Assembly: GCA_023333565.1 (NCBI GenBank)
Contig: JAJKFH010003173.1
Coordinates: 62,001-126,000 of the forward strand
Length of the DNA stretch: 64,000 bases
Source of the DNA: Puffinus mauretanicus
Lineage: Eukaryota; Chordata; Aves; Procellariiformes; Procellariidae
Direction of reading: 5' to 3'
Below are positions 9,846 to 21,230 of this stretch, in pieces; positions within the stretch are counted from its first letter, which is position 1, and each line of letters begins with the position of its first letter. The translations under genes and the position numbers were made by a program. The notes beneath the pieces were generated by a model, which saw only the letters and a list, made by a program, of their open reading frames with translations, made no database searches and was not told the origin of the DNA.

Positions 9846-10860
9846 AGCCCCAGAGCAGAGTCTTGGGGACCCCTCAGGAGCCTGCATGGGGTGGGATCCC
9901 CCCCTGCCGCGGGGCTGGGGCACTTGGCAATGTCCTCCCCATCTCATCCCAGGGAACCTCCCGGGAAGGGACTGCTCTGACCAAGCCTCGAGGCCCCAGC
10001 CGCTGCCACGGGGTGGGGGTCTCAGCTCCCCCCAACTATTAGACGCTCAGTCAGCTCTCGGCTCATCTCCGGAGCGACTCGCAGCTCCTGCGGGTGCCCA
10101 GCTCTGCTTGGACGGTGTGCACCCGAGCTGTCCCACCCGCCAGCCGGGTCTTCGTGAGGAGAAGAGCAGGGGTGGGAGGTTGAAGAAAATGGGCCAACAG
10201 CCCCCTTGTTTGGAAGCTCTTCTGGCGCAGATCCGGCGAATGCAGGCAGCATCTCCCGGGGCAGAGGAGGAGACCCTGGCTGCCGCCCCCAGCTGCCACC
10301 CCGGCTCTCCCGAGCCTCTCTGCCCGCTTTAATTCGTCTCCGTGCACAGGTTTCTTGCCGCTGCTCTCCTGCCAGCTCCCTGCTTGGCCAGGCTAACCTC
10401 TGCCACGCCGCGGGGACGTGGACCTGCGGAGCCTGCTCCTGCGGAGGATCACTTGCTTGAGCTACAGCAGAGCCTCTGCCGGAGAAAAACATTCAATCAT
10501 GGTGAATCAATCCTGCTTGATCTTTGTCCTCCAGCCACTCGGTTCACATCTTCACTGGGTTTTTCCTCCTCGTTTCCACCTTTGGCACATCTGTGGAGCA
10601 TGGCCTTTGCTTCAGCTGGAGCCAGGTGGCAACGGCTGGTGCTTCCCCGGAGCCCCCGCCAGCCCCCAACGCAGCGCGGCACCGAGCCTGCCGGGCTGGA
10701 GATCGAGAGAGCATCTGGCTTTCAGGAGCCCAACTCAGGGATTTCACTGCTTTCTTCGTTTGCATGGGGGAAACCGAGGCAAAGGGAGCAGGAGAAATCC
10801 CATCACAGCTGCCAAGGCACGTGGGGTAATTAGGGTAACGGTCGGCGGAGCGTGTTGGCA
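9846..10860. other. GC-rich to moderate noncoding stretch
   Basis: No gene is recognised. Many overlapping frames on both strands reflect composition. The beginning of the window's longest non-repetitive frame (10418-11467, 349 codons) lies here. It has no recognisable domain and is opposed by long - strand frames. Confidence 0.4.
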
Positions 10861-11330
10861 AACTTGCGTTAATCTGTTTGCAGCCAATCCCCCCGGCACC
10901 GCAGCTTTGCTCGGGAAGTCTCCGTGTCCTCCTTCGGGGTGGTGCGCGGGCGAGGGGCGGAGAAGGGCCGCGGAGAGCCTCCTTGGGAAAAGGCGAGACT
11001 CTGAGGACACGGGGCTTGCCCCACCAGCGCGCACCCTCGGCTGCCTCCTCCACCCGCCCACGGGACGGCTCCTCCTGGGCGCAGAGAGGGCAGGAGAAAT
11101 GCAGAAGAAGGAGGAGAGAGGGAGTTCTGCATTCATTCCGAGCCCGACCAGCATCGGGAAGCGGCAGCGCCGCCCTCGCGCCCACCGTCCCAGCCGGCCC
11201 CGCTCCTCCTCCCGCGGCACAGGCTGTGACACCCCGCGGCCACCCTGGCACCCGCCGGGACCCCCGCCCGCGGGGCGGCACCGCTCTGGGGCGGCGCGGA
11301 AGGAAGGGGGTCGTAGAGAGTTACGGTGTT
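10861..11330. other. CpG-dense GC-rich segment
   Basis: This is one of the most CpG-dense blocks in the window, immediately upstream of an AT-rich candidate element. The 349-codon + strand frame and a 245-codon - strand frame overlap here. Their translations are Arg/Pro/Ser/Ala-rich low-complexity sequence with no catalytic motif, membrane segment or zinc-finger spacing. It could be an orphan CpG island. No promoter motif is convincing. Confidence 0.4.
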
Positions 11331-11460
11331 GGCTGGAAACTGATGTCAGACGACATTATTTTCAAGGACAGAGGAAGATAATTCCTGCCCAGCTTCACTC
11401 GCTGCGCAGACCGGTAAAGACAGCCATGCAGCTCTCCCCCTTTTTGGAAGAATTACAATG

Positions 11461-12055
11461 CAGCTGAAGTATTTTTAGTAAGACCTTAATTAAATAGTCA
11501 AAATATTTCAGGCTGGTGTTCATCAGCAAGTAAATTCAGAATACAAGAAAAGCAGCTGTGCATTATTTTTCAAAGTAATTATATTTGAATCTCTGTGGTA
11601 CAGAGGGGGGAAAAAAGTAAATTATACAGAAAATGCATTCAAGAAGATTTTAATGTTATTACAAACCTTCATTATAATGTATGATCAAGCATGTAAGTGA
11701 AAATCTTAGGACCCATGGGTAACATATCGATTCTGGCGGACATTAAAATTTCTATTTGATGCTTAAGCAAAATGTAATCTGACTTCTGATTTTGCAAAAT
11801 ATTTTAGGGTAATTAGACATGTTTGTGCTTTATTGATTCTTAAAATGAACATAAGCACGTGGGGAATTGCTAACGCTCTGGATTAAAGAAAACGAGACTC
11901 CTTGCTTTGCGAAAGTTCCTGCAATTAAATCACCTTCTGCTAATATGGCCCTCATTACTCTGGATGGAAATGAATGCAGGAAAAGCTAAGGGAGTTTAAA
12001 ATAATAATGATCATAAAAGTGAAGCTTTAGGGTTTAAATGAAAGTTTGGTTTCTC
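11461..12055. promoter_or_regulatory. 600 bp AT-rich candidate conserved noncoding element
   Basis: There is an abrupt switch from CpG-rich to AT-rich, non-repetitive sequence. TAAT/ATTA cores recur (TTAATTAAAT near 11487, GTAATTATAT near 11575, GGTAATTAGAC near 11809, GCAATTAAATC near 11921). Near-palindromic ATTTTGCAAAAT lies at about 11791-11802. No frame longer than chance exists, and nothing resembles a transposon. Composition, length and texture fit a developmental enhancer in a gene desert; that is inference. Confidence 0.35.
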
Positions 12056-13130
12056 TACTTTTGCTGATGGTTCCCACAGGCCTTTGGATAAATCGCTCAT
12101 CTGGAGGATAAAGCCCCAAACAGCCCCAGAGCGCGGGGGGAGGCAGAGGAGCAGCTTTGCCTTCGTCTCCTTCCCTCCGCGTTGCCACCGCCTCTAGTTG
12201 GGGCAAACATCGCAGCCTTGGGTAGCACCCCCACACAAGCCCTTTACTGACACTGCACATCCCCTTCGCTGGTTCATTTAAAAAGAGTTTTGATGACAAG
12301 CAAGAGGACGAAAGGACGCTGGGTTTGTAGGCAGAGGGGGTTTGAGAGCATCGTGCCAGCACAGCTCAGCCGACAAACAGCACATCGCCTCTGAGCAAAC
12401 AGCAGCCGAGCGTTCTGTCTGGAGGAAGGACTTGAAGGGACTCTGTCGGAAAACAGCTTCTGAGAAGTCAAGCTCAGAGCAAACGCCGAGGGCAGGATCG
12501 GCACCGACAGCCCGATGCACCAAGCCCGGCTGTGTCCTAATCCAGATCGTCCCTGTGCTGTGCTTGCCCAGGGAGGAGAGCACCCAGCACCTTCCCGTAC
12601 ATTTCCTAGCGAGACCCGGCACGCAAATCCACCTTCGAGCCACAGGGATATTTACTGCTCTCTCAATTTTTGCTGTCTTTTCCCCAAGCATTTTGGAAGA
12701 CTGAGGCCAGTGTACAAAGCTCACGCAGAAAACCGTGACACCTCTGCAGAGCTGCCTCTCCCGAGGGAGCAGCAGAGACCTGCCTCGCTGCATCGCCCGG
12801 CTCCGCAGCCGCAGCCCCACCAGACCAGCAGCTGGCACCGCTGCTGCGCCGGGCATCGCCCGCTCGCTCCTTCACTGTTCCCACGCTGAAGGAAGCCAAG
12901 GGTCAACAGGTCTGGGTCCTTGGTTGCATTTCGCTTCTCTTCACCACTGCTCACGCTAGATCTCCAGGGGGTTTGTGAAAGAAAATGCCTTATTACTGGT
13001 TTTATACTCAATAATGCTTCAGACCTGGTTTATCCTAGTCCTGAAGCTGGAGGAAGCAGGCGACGCAGAGCCTGGCAGGCTGCGGGGAGGAGCAGGAGTG
13101 AGCCGGGCTGATGGATGCTGAATCCAGGGT
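12056..13130. other. GC-moderate noncoding stretch
   Basis: No gene is recognised. Frames up to 192 codons are open on the - strand (12278-12856), but + strand frames overlap them and no family is recognisable. There are no repeats above simple composition. Confidence 0.4.
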
Positions 13131-13535
13131 CAGACCTGGAGTCAATGGACATTTCATTAAGGCTGGGAGAGGCTCATCTCCAGTTTGCTTATTAATATGA
13201 TTACAAATAGTCTTTCATCTCGGAGACAGAGGACTGGTTCTTATGTGGCTGAGTCAGAACACTGCATAGAGGCGATTTGTATTTTCTCCTCTTTAGAAAG
13301 CATGCGAGACTCCTCCAGATACATATTTTAGCCAGCGCTGTGAACTCCAGATGAAACATTTTGGACAGAAAATCAATACGAGGACATGTGTATTCCCACC
13401 CTGAGCTACAGCAGCACAGACAGCGGCACAGAGTGTGCCTCCATCTGCTTCCACCCTGCATTTATCCACAAGCCCTTGCATCCCGCAGTGCTTTATCAGG
13501 TTTACATCCAGCATAAAGTGAACTCAGAAAGCCAT
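13131..13535. promoter_or_regulatory. moderately AT-rich candidate noncoding block
   Basis: This non-repetitive block follows GC-rich DNA. It includes TTATTAATATGATTAC near 13189-13204 and no coding signal. It borders a probable old LINE relic at 13536, so part of it could belong to the same insertion. Confidence 0.22.
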
Positions 13536-13640
13536 CAATTTTAAAGCCAGAAAGTACCAGTGCAGTCAGCTAGTCTGGTCTCCCACAAGAGTCAGGCACA
13601 GGACTGCCTGGAATACAGTGTGCCGATTTAACTGACTGCC
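13536..13640 (-). mobile_element. probable ancient CR1/L3-type LINE 3' end relic
   Basis: The + strand reads AAAGCCAGAAAGTACCAGT, then AGCTAGTCTGGTCTCCC (about 13568-13584), then CAGGCACAGGACTGCCTGGAA (from about 13594). This parallels the antisense 3' region of old CR1/L3-like LINEs in amniotes ('AAGGCCAGAAGGGACCATT..., ATCTAGTCTGACCTCCTG, ACAGGCCATAG'), so the element would lie on the - strand. It is heavily diverged, with no coding part. The match is by memory of the family, not by alignment. Confidence 0.5.
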
Positions 13641-14840
13641 TCAGAAGGGTAAGTCTAGCCAGGGTCCGGGCTCCCTGATCCCAGGAAGCCTAGTGGTATT
13701 AAACTCGGTGCTTAAAACGCCGTGTAGCAAGGGCTGTGCAGGATGGTGGCACGTAGCTCTGCTGCGGGATGCGGGTGGGGCCACGTGCTGCAGAAACAGC
13801 CACAGCCACCGCCAGCACCCTCACGCAGCAGCAGCGTCTCGTCTCTCTGCACTGACCCCACGGGATGTGGCAGCTCGCCCCGAGGGCTGGAGGCTGCAGG
13901 TCTGCGCCGAGGACGCAGCGCCCCGGGAGCGAGACCCATACCCACCTCACAGGGTACCTGCTCCAAGCACCCAGCTGTCTGCATGGTCTGAAGTCTGCTC
14001 CAAATGCACAAAAGGATAGGAGTTCAACCGGTTTGAACAGATGGCTGAGTAACATTTGCTGCCGGAGCCTGCAGGTCCCCAGCAGGGCCTTTCTGTTATC
14101 ATTTACTGCACTTGCTATTTTTCATGGTGATGCCGAGACACGCACAGGCGCATGTGTGCGCACAGCACTGAGCTCCATGAGACTGCAAGGGGCGGCTGTG
14201 GCCCCCCCGTCCCCCGCCGGCACTGCAGGTTAAATGAAGTCATAAATAAGCAATAAGCAGAGATAAGTGTCTGATTTATTGGGGAGCTCAAAGGAAAAGA
14301 CGAGCAAAAGCAAGGTCACATCCACGGTTAAGCACATCCCTGACACAGCTCTCTCCTCCCTGCTCCTCCCCTTCTGCTCCCACCAGGTCTGGGAAGCACC
14401 AAAACTGAATTTCTATCTGCACTTCTCGCTTTGGCTACCTTTGCAATATTCAAACCAGCCCATTTGCTCCAAATCCAGGCAGTTTTTCTTAACGCAACGC
14501 CAGCGTACCGCGCCATGGCGGGATGGCGGCCGCGCAGCTCTGGGCTCTCTCGTAGCGTGGCAACAAGTGCTAAGCAACATGGAGTTTGCAATCAGGACTT
14601 CGGTCTGGCTTTTATCTGGAGAGGGACCACTTGTTTCAGAGCTGATCTCTACACAAAATGCTGCCCCTCTGCGCGGCTGACAGCGGTATTACTCATCTGA
14701 ACTCGCTTGAAGTGGATGCTCATTTAAAATATATATATATCCTCACTCTGACAGGCAATATGTCAATAAGGGAAGCCCACTTTAATCCACATCACTCTGA
14801 CCGGGGTGCTTTGTCAGGATTCGAGTTTGCGATTTTCACC
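13641..14840. other. mixed noncoding stretch
   Basis: No gene is recognised. It contains a GC-rich patch (about 13740-13960), a moderate stretch, and a short AT dinucleotide run at 14729-14740. Short frames are open on both strands without family resemblance. Confidence 0.4.
14729..14740. repeat. short (AT)n microsatellite
   Basis: An alternating A/T run of about 12 bp. It is small and probably incidental. Confidence 0.6.
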
Positions 14841-15400
14841 TAATGGCTTCTCAAGGGCAGCGGCTGCTGCCAGTGCCTCTCCCCGCGGGGTGGGCTCGGG
14901 GCTGCCCTGCCCGCCCCGGGCTGCCAGCACCAGTGCCGTGCTCCGGGGCCGCCATGGATGCGCGTTCCCAGGGAGAGGGCAGCGCCCACGCAGCCCGTGC
15001 CAAGGCATCCTCCAGCCCCCGCGGGCGGGCATCCCGGGATGCACGGCCCTGCCAGGGTGTCCCGGGCCCCCCCAGCTCTCCTGCACGGCGCAGACGCAGC
15101 CACTCGGGCCCTGAGCTGCGCTTAACGTCAGGGCATCGCTGCAGAGCAAGAACGGAGAGAAACTTCCACCTGGCAGGAAGGCAGCGGCCTTGCCTCCTGG
15201 CCAGGAATGCAGGCTGGGCAGGAAAACGTGCACTGGAAAAAGCAGTGCCCGAAAGGCATCTGGGAAGACAGACTGCTATCTCCTGGCTTTCTGCTCTCTG
15301 TCATCACCCGCAGCATTAAATAAAGCCAGGTGGCCAGAGACAGAGGGGTAAAAGCGATGCTTCCGCATGACATACTGAATTTTCTGTCACTTGGTACTAA
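14841..15400. other. GC-rich segment then moderate spacer
   Basis: A GC-rich, CpG-retaining block (14860-15120) grades into a moderate spacer before a long AT-rich block. Frames are open on both strands. No gene is recognised. Confidence 0.35.
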
Positions 15401-16650
15401 ATAAGCCATGGCAGATTTAAAAGCAGTGTGATTGCTGAAAAAATAACCTTAATAAAGTGGGTATAAATAACTGTATAGCAGTAGGTCTGTGTGTTGGAAT
15501 TGTTTATGCAGGTAAAATTTAATAGCAGAGATGTGACCATATTTATAACGGAGTAATCAGTATGTAATTTCACAAACCCAGTGTGTTTGCTCACAGGAGA
15601 CAACCTTAATGTCTTTTAAGAAGAGTCATTAGATTTAAGTAATAGCCAGCACCCAAGTACTCTATCAGGCAGATATAGAACAAATCAACTTTTATTGCCA
15701 GGCAAAAAGTAGAAAACCCAATTCCTTGGAAGCTAATAAAAATTTTATAATTTTTTTTGAGTCAAATAAGTGCAGGGCTTATTACTTTGTAGACGTCTTC
15801 ATAAAAACTGGAGCAAACCTAATCTAGATGAAAACAACAGCTGTGAGGCATGATGTATTTGACCAAGATGGATGCCTCAAAGGTATGATATTCATTAGCT
15901 CACTAATTCCAAATGGTAAACAAGGTTTAATTAATTTTGATTTCAAGCTACAATGGTCTGTTGGCCATACATAGGTGTGCACCCGGGATGCAGCATTAAT
16001 AACGGAACGTACAGCTGCTGTAGGAGCAAGTGTTTTCTGAATAATTTTGCACGTCCTGTTGACATTGCTGCTGGGAGAAGTTTCAGGGACAGAAGAGGGG
16101 GAGCATTAATCTCCTAATTTTGCTTTTTTGCAAGAGCATTGCTGGGTGTGAACGGCTAGCGATGCAGCTTCAATGAGGATTTTCCCAGATTAATGACTAT
16201 AGGGTATGCTTGAATGTATGCAAGTAGAAACTAAGTGCCTAATTTGCTAATTTTATGTCTAATTTGTGCATTCAGTGACAGGGCTATGTTTGCAATGTTA
16301 GATATTTGCATAAACTGTACCAGTTCGCTGGTGTGTCGTCCACAATAACTTCTATTGTTCATCTTTAAACAGAGTTTAGAGGAAGCAGTTATCAATACTT
16401 CATTGCAAAACATCTTGACCTAAAGCCCTGATGAAGACTTAGTTTTAGAGAATGAATAGTTACTCAGCTAGCAAATTTACATATGCAAACACTCACTTCT
16501 GTAGCCAATTACACATCTGCATGTTCAGCTTCCCAGTTTTATATCCAGCTGCACGCACAGATCAGGCTGCTGTTGCATGCGCAGCTTGTTTAAAAATTTA
16601 ATCCTTTCTTAGTTTTGAGTTGACCCCTTGGTAAAACCACACTTCTAGCA
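15400..16650. promoter_or_regulatory. 1.2 kb AT-rich candidate enhancer block
   Basis: This is the longest continuous AT-rich non-repetitive block in the window. Motif-like words include TTTAATTAATTTTG (15927-15940), a perfect octamer ATTTGCAT (16304-16311), and SOX-type cores ACAATA (16342-16347) and ATTGTT (16354-16359) within about 50 bp of the octamer. There are also repeated TAAT words (CATTAATCTCCTAATTTTG near 16104-16122, CTAATTTGCTAATTTTATG near 16239-16257). No coding frame exists beyond about 70 codons, and there is no transposon signature. Octamer plus SOX spacing is reminiscent of neural or stem-cell enhancers, but chance occurrence cannot be excluded. Confidence 0.35.
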
Positions 16651-17889
16651 GTCAGTCCCAGCTCTGCAAACCTGCATGCAGCAGCCAGATCTTATTTTTC
16701 TACATTGATGTTACTGTTTTCTGCATGGTGACTGCTATTCATTTGTACTGGCGTGAGTGAAAAGGGAATAGGTCTTCGGTCCATGAAGATACTGCACGTT
16801 ATCTCCTTTTTAGAGCCTGAGCTCAGCTGACAGCGCAGCATCACCCCTCTGCTCCCCGCCTGTCTCGCAGAAAGCGCAGGTCCCATTTTGTCACCACTAC
16901 AGTACATTCCTCAAGCCCCAGCAGCCTCAGGAAAGGGAAGGAAAACTGTTTAAATCGGACGCCTCACCCCCAGCAAGGAATCGCTGCAAACCTTCTGCTA
17001 AAACAGTGTCGTGAATTGCTCCCTCTCCTTCATTTCCAAAGGATCCCAAAGTGTTTCTTGTACAACCAGGCAGAGAATTACCTTCATCCTCAAAATAAGA
17101 CGGTTATTTCCATACTCTGCCTGTGAGTGACACGCACAATAGCTCCAAAGACAGATAGGTCCGTGATAAATAGATGCTTGACAGACACAAAGATCTTTTT
17201 TGCCCTTAACTGAGCCACACTTTGACTTCCATCAGGTTTTCCTTTCTCATGGAAAAAAAAAGCGGACACAGCCCCAGATGATGCGATGTGCAAACCGTGA
17301 TTGCCACACTGACACTCCGTGTTTCCCAGGGTCTTTCCAGTACCACCATTTCCCTCTCACCTGCTCAGGCTCTGCTCTCTCCAGGGTACAGCCTGTGGTT
17401 TTGTTACGTGTGACGATGGTGGCTGGTGTGACGAGTCCCTTCCAGGGGCCTTACAGGCTGCTGCAGCCCAGACAACCGCTGTTCATAATAAATCTTTTAT
17501 TGATGGCTTTGAGGGAGCCTCCTGATGGGAAGCATTTACTCAAGGGGTATCTAAACAAAAAAAATCTGAAAAATCAGATTTGTGTTGCTGACATTAGTGA
17601 CCATTATAGAGAACAAAACACTCCCGGAGACAAAAATCAGATGCAAAATGAAGATACACAGAAATAACAACGAAACAGAAGGCACTGCCGAGCGCCTTCG
17701 TGGTAATGCATGCCTTTGGCTTTCCAGGCGTCTCAAGGAGGGCTGCTTCCCTCCCAGAGTCATCCGTCATGTCTCTGCCCGCACAAACAAACCAAGTATC
17801 AGCAGCAAGAATGCCCTTCAAGGACAAGTGCTTATGTGGAAATGCATACCATAATTACCATGATAAATGCCGTGCTAGATAAGCGAGGA
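16651..17889. other. moderate-composition noncoding stretch
   Basis: No gene is recognised. A small perfect inverted repeat, AAATCTGA (17562-17569) and TCAGATTT (17574-17581) around a 4 bp A loop, lies in an A-rich patch. The longest frame (17200-17667, 155 codons) has no recognisable domain. Confidence 0.4.
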
Positions 17890-18130
17890 GCAGCAGCACA
17901 CGCCGAGGTCCTCGCGCTAGCTGTCCACGCGCCATACCGAACAGCATCTCTCCTCCCGTCCCCGCCACGCCGGGCTACACGCAGCTCGCTCGGCCCCGCG
18001 TCCCCCATCCCCCCCACCGCCGCTCCCGCTTTGGCGAGCCCCTTCTCGCGTCCCACCGCCCCCCGGGAGAGCACCACCGCGCCCCCCCGACCGCTCCGCT
18101 GCGCCCCCCAGCTGCATCGATCGCTCATTC
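17890..18130. other. compact orphan CpG island
   Basis: I count about 32 CpG dinucleotides in roughly 240 bp of very GC-rich sequence, with C in large excess over G on the + strand. By eye this meets the usual CpG-island size and composition criteria. It is flanked by ordinary sequence and has no coding frame I recognise, no TATA box and no splice donor that pairs with an exon. Possible readings are the promoter of an unannotated noncoding transcript, a regulatory orphan island, or unmethylated GC-rich avian DNA. Confidence 0.5.
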
Positions 18131-19560
18131 CTCATTCTGATTTAAAAAGTGGAGTTTGTTGAACGTACGGAAGGACAAGGGCAGGGAGGAGCGCTGGAAA
18201 GGCCTGCGCTCATCGGGGTGCTGCGGGCTGCCGTTAAAAACCCAAAGGCAACCGCCCTTACAGCCGTCTTGCCGTGCTCACGGAGAACTGAACGTTGCTT
18301 TGCGTTTCCTTCTATGACTGGACAAGAGAAGGATTCTCCGTTTTTTGGGAAAACTTGAAACGCCCCAGCCAGGACACTGAAGGGATGAGGACGCGCATGG
18401 CTGGCACCATCTCCCCTGCTGTCTCTCCGTGACGTTGCCTGTGCTGCGCTCCCCCCGAGAAAGCTCGGCTGGCGCCGATGAGACTCGGGGGAACGGGGAG
18501 GCTTAGTGCAGAGCTCTCCGGAGAGAAGTTACAGGGTGGGAGAAAATCTGTCACTGAGCTGCCGCTCGGGCGAGTGCGGCAATGCCCGACCCTTGGCGGG
18601 AAGGGCAGCAGAAGCAGGGCACGGCGTCACTGCAGGACCCCCGGCCCAGCAGCGCCGGAGGCTGCGGACAGCAGCTCAGGGAGGGGAAGGACGGCCGCAA
18701 GGCACAGCTGAGCTCTCCCCGGGTTTCAGCTCCCCAAGGACCACTCCTAGAAATAAGCTTACAACGCGCATCTGACTCTGCTGTCTTTTTCCCACTGCCC
18801 AGAAGTCCCTGCTCTGCACATTTTGAATTGCGGGGTAGGAGTGCGCGCTGCTTGGCGACCGCAGCAGCTGTGCCCAGCGGCAGTCACTCCCCTCCAACAA
18901 ACGGCACCTTGCACTGAGGTGGAGAGCTTCCCCGGGCTCCCCAAAATTGCCCTAAACCCAGCACGAGGGAGATTCTCACTGTTGCTTCCAACGACGTGAG
19001 TGCCTCCTTTGCCTGGGTGCCCTCATGCTCGTAAGCAGCTCTTCCCAGGAGACGCTTGGACAGGCTTGGAAAGCCGCTGGGAACCCCGACGCTTGGCTCC
19101 TTCCTCTCCAGTGCCATCTCTGAACACGCACGTGCATTAACGGAGCTAGTCATAAAAGAACCTGCTGAAGGGCCATGTTCTGTTTCTAAGGGTCCTCGTT
19201 TCTCAGTCTTTGTGATTTTTCAAAAAATATTTTCATTTATCAGTACGTTTTTGTTCTATAAATCTCGGAAATCTCTGAGGACCTGGAGAACCCACCCAGC
19301 CGTCCCCGCTGAGCTGCGGTGCCAGTGCCCAGGCAGTGAGCGCGGTGCTGGCCGGGAGAGGAGCCCCGGGCGGAGGCAGAGCCACCAGCCTGCACCACGA
19401 GCTCCTGCCCCGGTGGGTGCTGCCGGCGGGCACCGCGTGCTGCCCCGGCCGTGCAGGGGACGGTCCCTGCTGCATCGCTGGTGGGAGCGCTGCACCCCAA
19501 AGCGTTGGCCGCCCCCTGACAAGCAGCAGAGACCGATCTATTCCGACTCCTCTATTTCTC
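18131..19560. other. GC-rich to moderate noncoding stretch
   Basis: No gene is recognised. GC-rich patches at about 18470-18720 and 19290-19510 carry overlapping open frames on both strands (174 codons at most). The translations have no domain-like features. Confidence 0.4.
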
Positions 19561-20130
19561 CTCTATCAGAGCAATATTAATATTATTAGTGATAATTAAA
19601 TTTCAAACAGTGACCAAGTGAACTTCAGCCTGCAAAGGCTGAGTCTGCGCTGATCGGGTGCCAAAAGCAGTTCTGGTTAATAACTGTCTCTACATACTGC
19701 TCCGTGAAACACTGACGGACGAGGTGCCTCCTCCGGCTGCGGGACCTCTCCGGGCTGGAGCTCGGCACAGCCGAGCAGGGGGGCTCGAGGTGAAGGGGGT
19801 CTCATCGGAGCTGCCTCCGCCGTCTCTCCCATGTTTGGAAACGTCAGCATCGCTCATTGCTACTGACACGAGAACTGCTTTTCTAACATGAATCACTGGT
19901 CATGGCCAGAAAAAATGATGCTGAGACAGTCTGATTTATTACCAGTATAAAGAAACACTGCACCAGGATTATGGCAAGGAGTTTCATTTCAATGGGAGTG
20001 GTGGAAAGAAGAGTCATTTTGGTTTTTTCTTTTTCCTCCCAAGATTTAATTGAATCTTTCCACCCTGAAGCAGATTTCACAGTGGAGGTATTAGGCTTGT
20101 AAACCGTAATTCCTCTGCCCCACTACAACA
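19561..20130. other. AT-rich interrupted noncoding stretch
   Basis: AT-rich patches (19563-19610 with repeated ATTAAT/ATTATTAG words, and 19880-20125) are separated by a GC-rich interval. No gene or repeat family is seen. The AT-rich parts could be small regulatory elements. Confidence 0.3.
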
Positions 20131-21230
20131 TGAATGGAAATAAGCCGGTGCGCAGCCTCAGAGCCCAGCACCAGCCTCGGCACCGGCAGGACGGGGCTGC
20201 TGCAGCCCCTCCACCCGTGCGTGCGAGCTGCCCAGCAGTTAACAGAGCCAGTGATTTGCAGGTACTACTGATCAACACCTTGTGTACCAGATGCCGGTAT
20301 CCTATTCCTGCCAACACATGCAAATCAAGTCCCACAGCCCAATTCCACGTTAAACAGACCCAGCTCTGCAGCGCAGAGCTGCTCGAGTGAAAACGAAGGA
20401 AAAGAACAGGCTTTGTACCAAACGTTCGTGGATGGATCATTAAAATGTCACAATGCATAATTTGCTTAAGTATTTCAGAGTTAATTGCATGACAACAGCA
20501 TTTCTCATCTAGGTGTACTACAGCTCTGTTACCGTCCTTCAGCGAGGGGCGGGCGGGGTGGGATACGCTGCACACCCATCGCAAATGCACCCGTGGCTCC
20601 AAGTGGCCGTGGAAGTGTTCGCTGTCGCCTCTGAGCGACACTAGGACACGCGCTTGTTTTGTACTCCTCAGCTGGAAATGTATTTAATTCAGGCTCACGG
20701 CAAAGTCATGGCTCACAGCTCTTTAGTGTGCTGCTGAATTTGAAACCAGCTTGCAAAGCTGTTCCCAAAATAACCTTGCGAGTGTCTTTTATCCAGAGAA
20801 CTGTATAAAACATTTTTGTTCAAAGACAGAGGTGCAAAGAATTTAAATGTCAACACTTTCCCCAGAGACAGGGGACAGGTTTGGGGGACTATTTCCGATA
20901 TGACTCGCTCCTGGACGCCAGGAGGGCCACGGCCATAGGGCGGCAAAGACCGAGCATGGCTGTGCTCGGGCTCGTCCTCGTCTTGGTGAGATGTGCCCGT
21001 CCCCGCAGCAGGGTTACGGTACCGCTATAAGAAAAACTATCAGAATGTATTTAAAAAACCAACAGCTTTTCTATGGGATTCCTTTAACCATCACTGCATA
21101 AAACCGTTCAGTCACCAGCACACAAAAGTTAAGGGGAGGCTCTTGCTGCAGTTCTCACCGAATCCTCCCCTGGGGCTGGGGAAGGCGCCCGCACCCACGG
21201 CATCGCAGCCAGGGCTGGGCTGATTCGCCT
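20131..21230. other. moderate noncoding stretch
   Basis: No gene, RNA or repeat is recognised. The longest frame (20123-20641 on the - strand, 172 codons) has no family resemblance. Confidence 0.4.

Noticed and set aside
10418..11467. 349-codon + strand open frame as a gene
   Set aside because: It lies in GC-rich DNA where a 245-codon - strand frame is also open. The peptide is low-complexity Arg/Pro/Ser/Ala-rich with no domain, and the frame crosses from moderate into CpG-dense DNA without any change that marks coding sequence.
17562..17581. transcription terminator hairpin
   Set aside because: The inverted repeat is short and AT-rich, and intrinsic terminators do not apply to a vertebrate genome.
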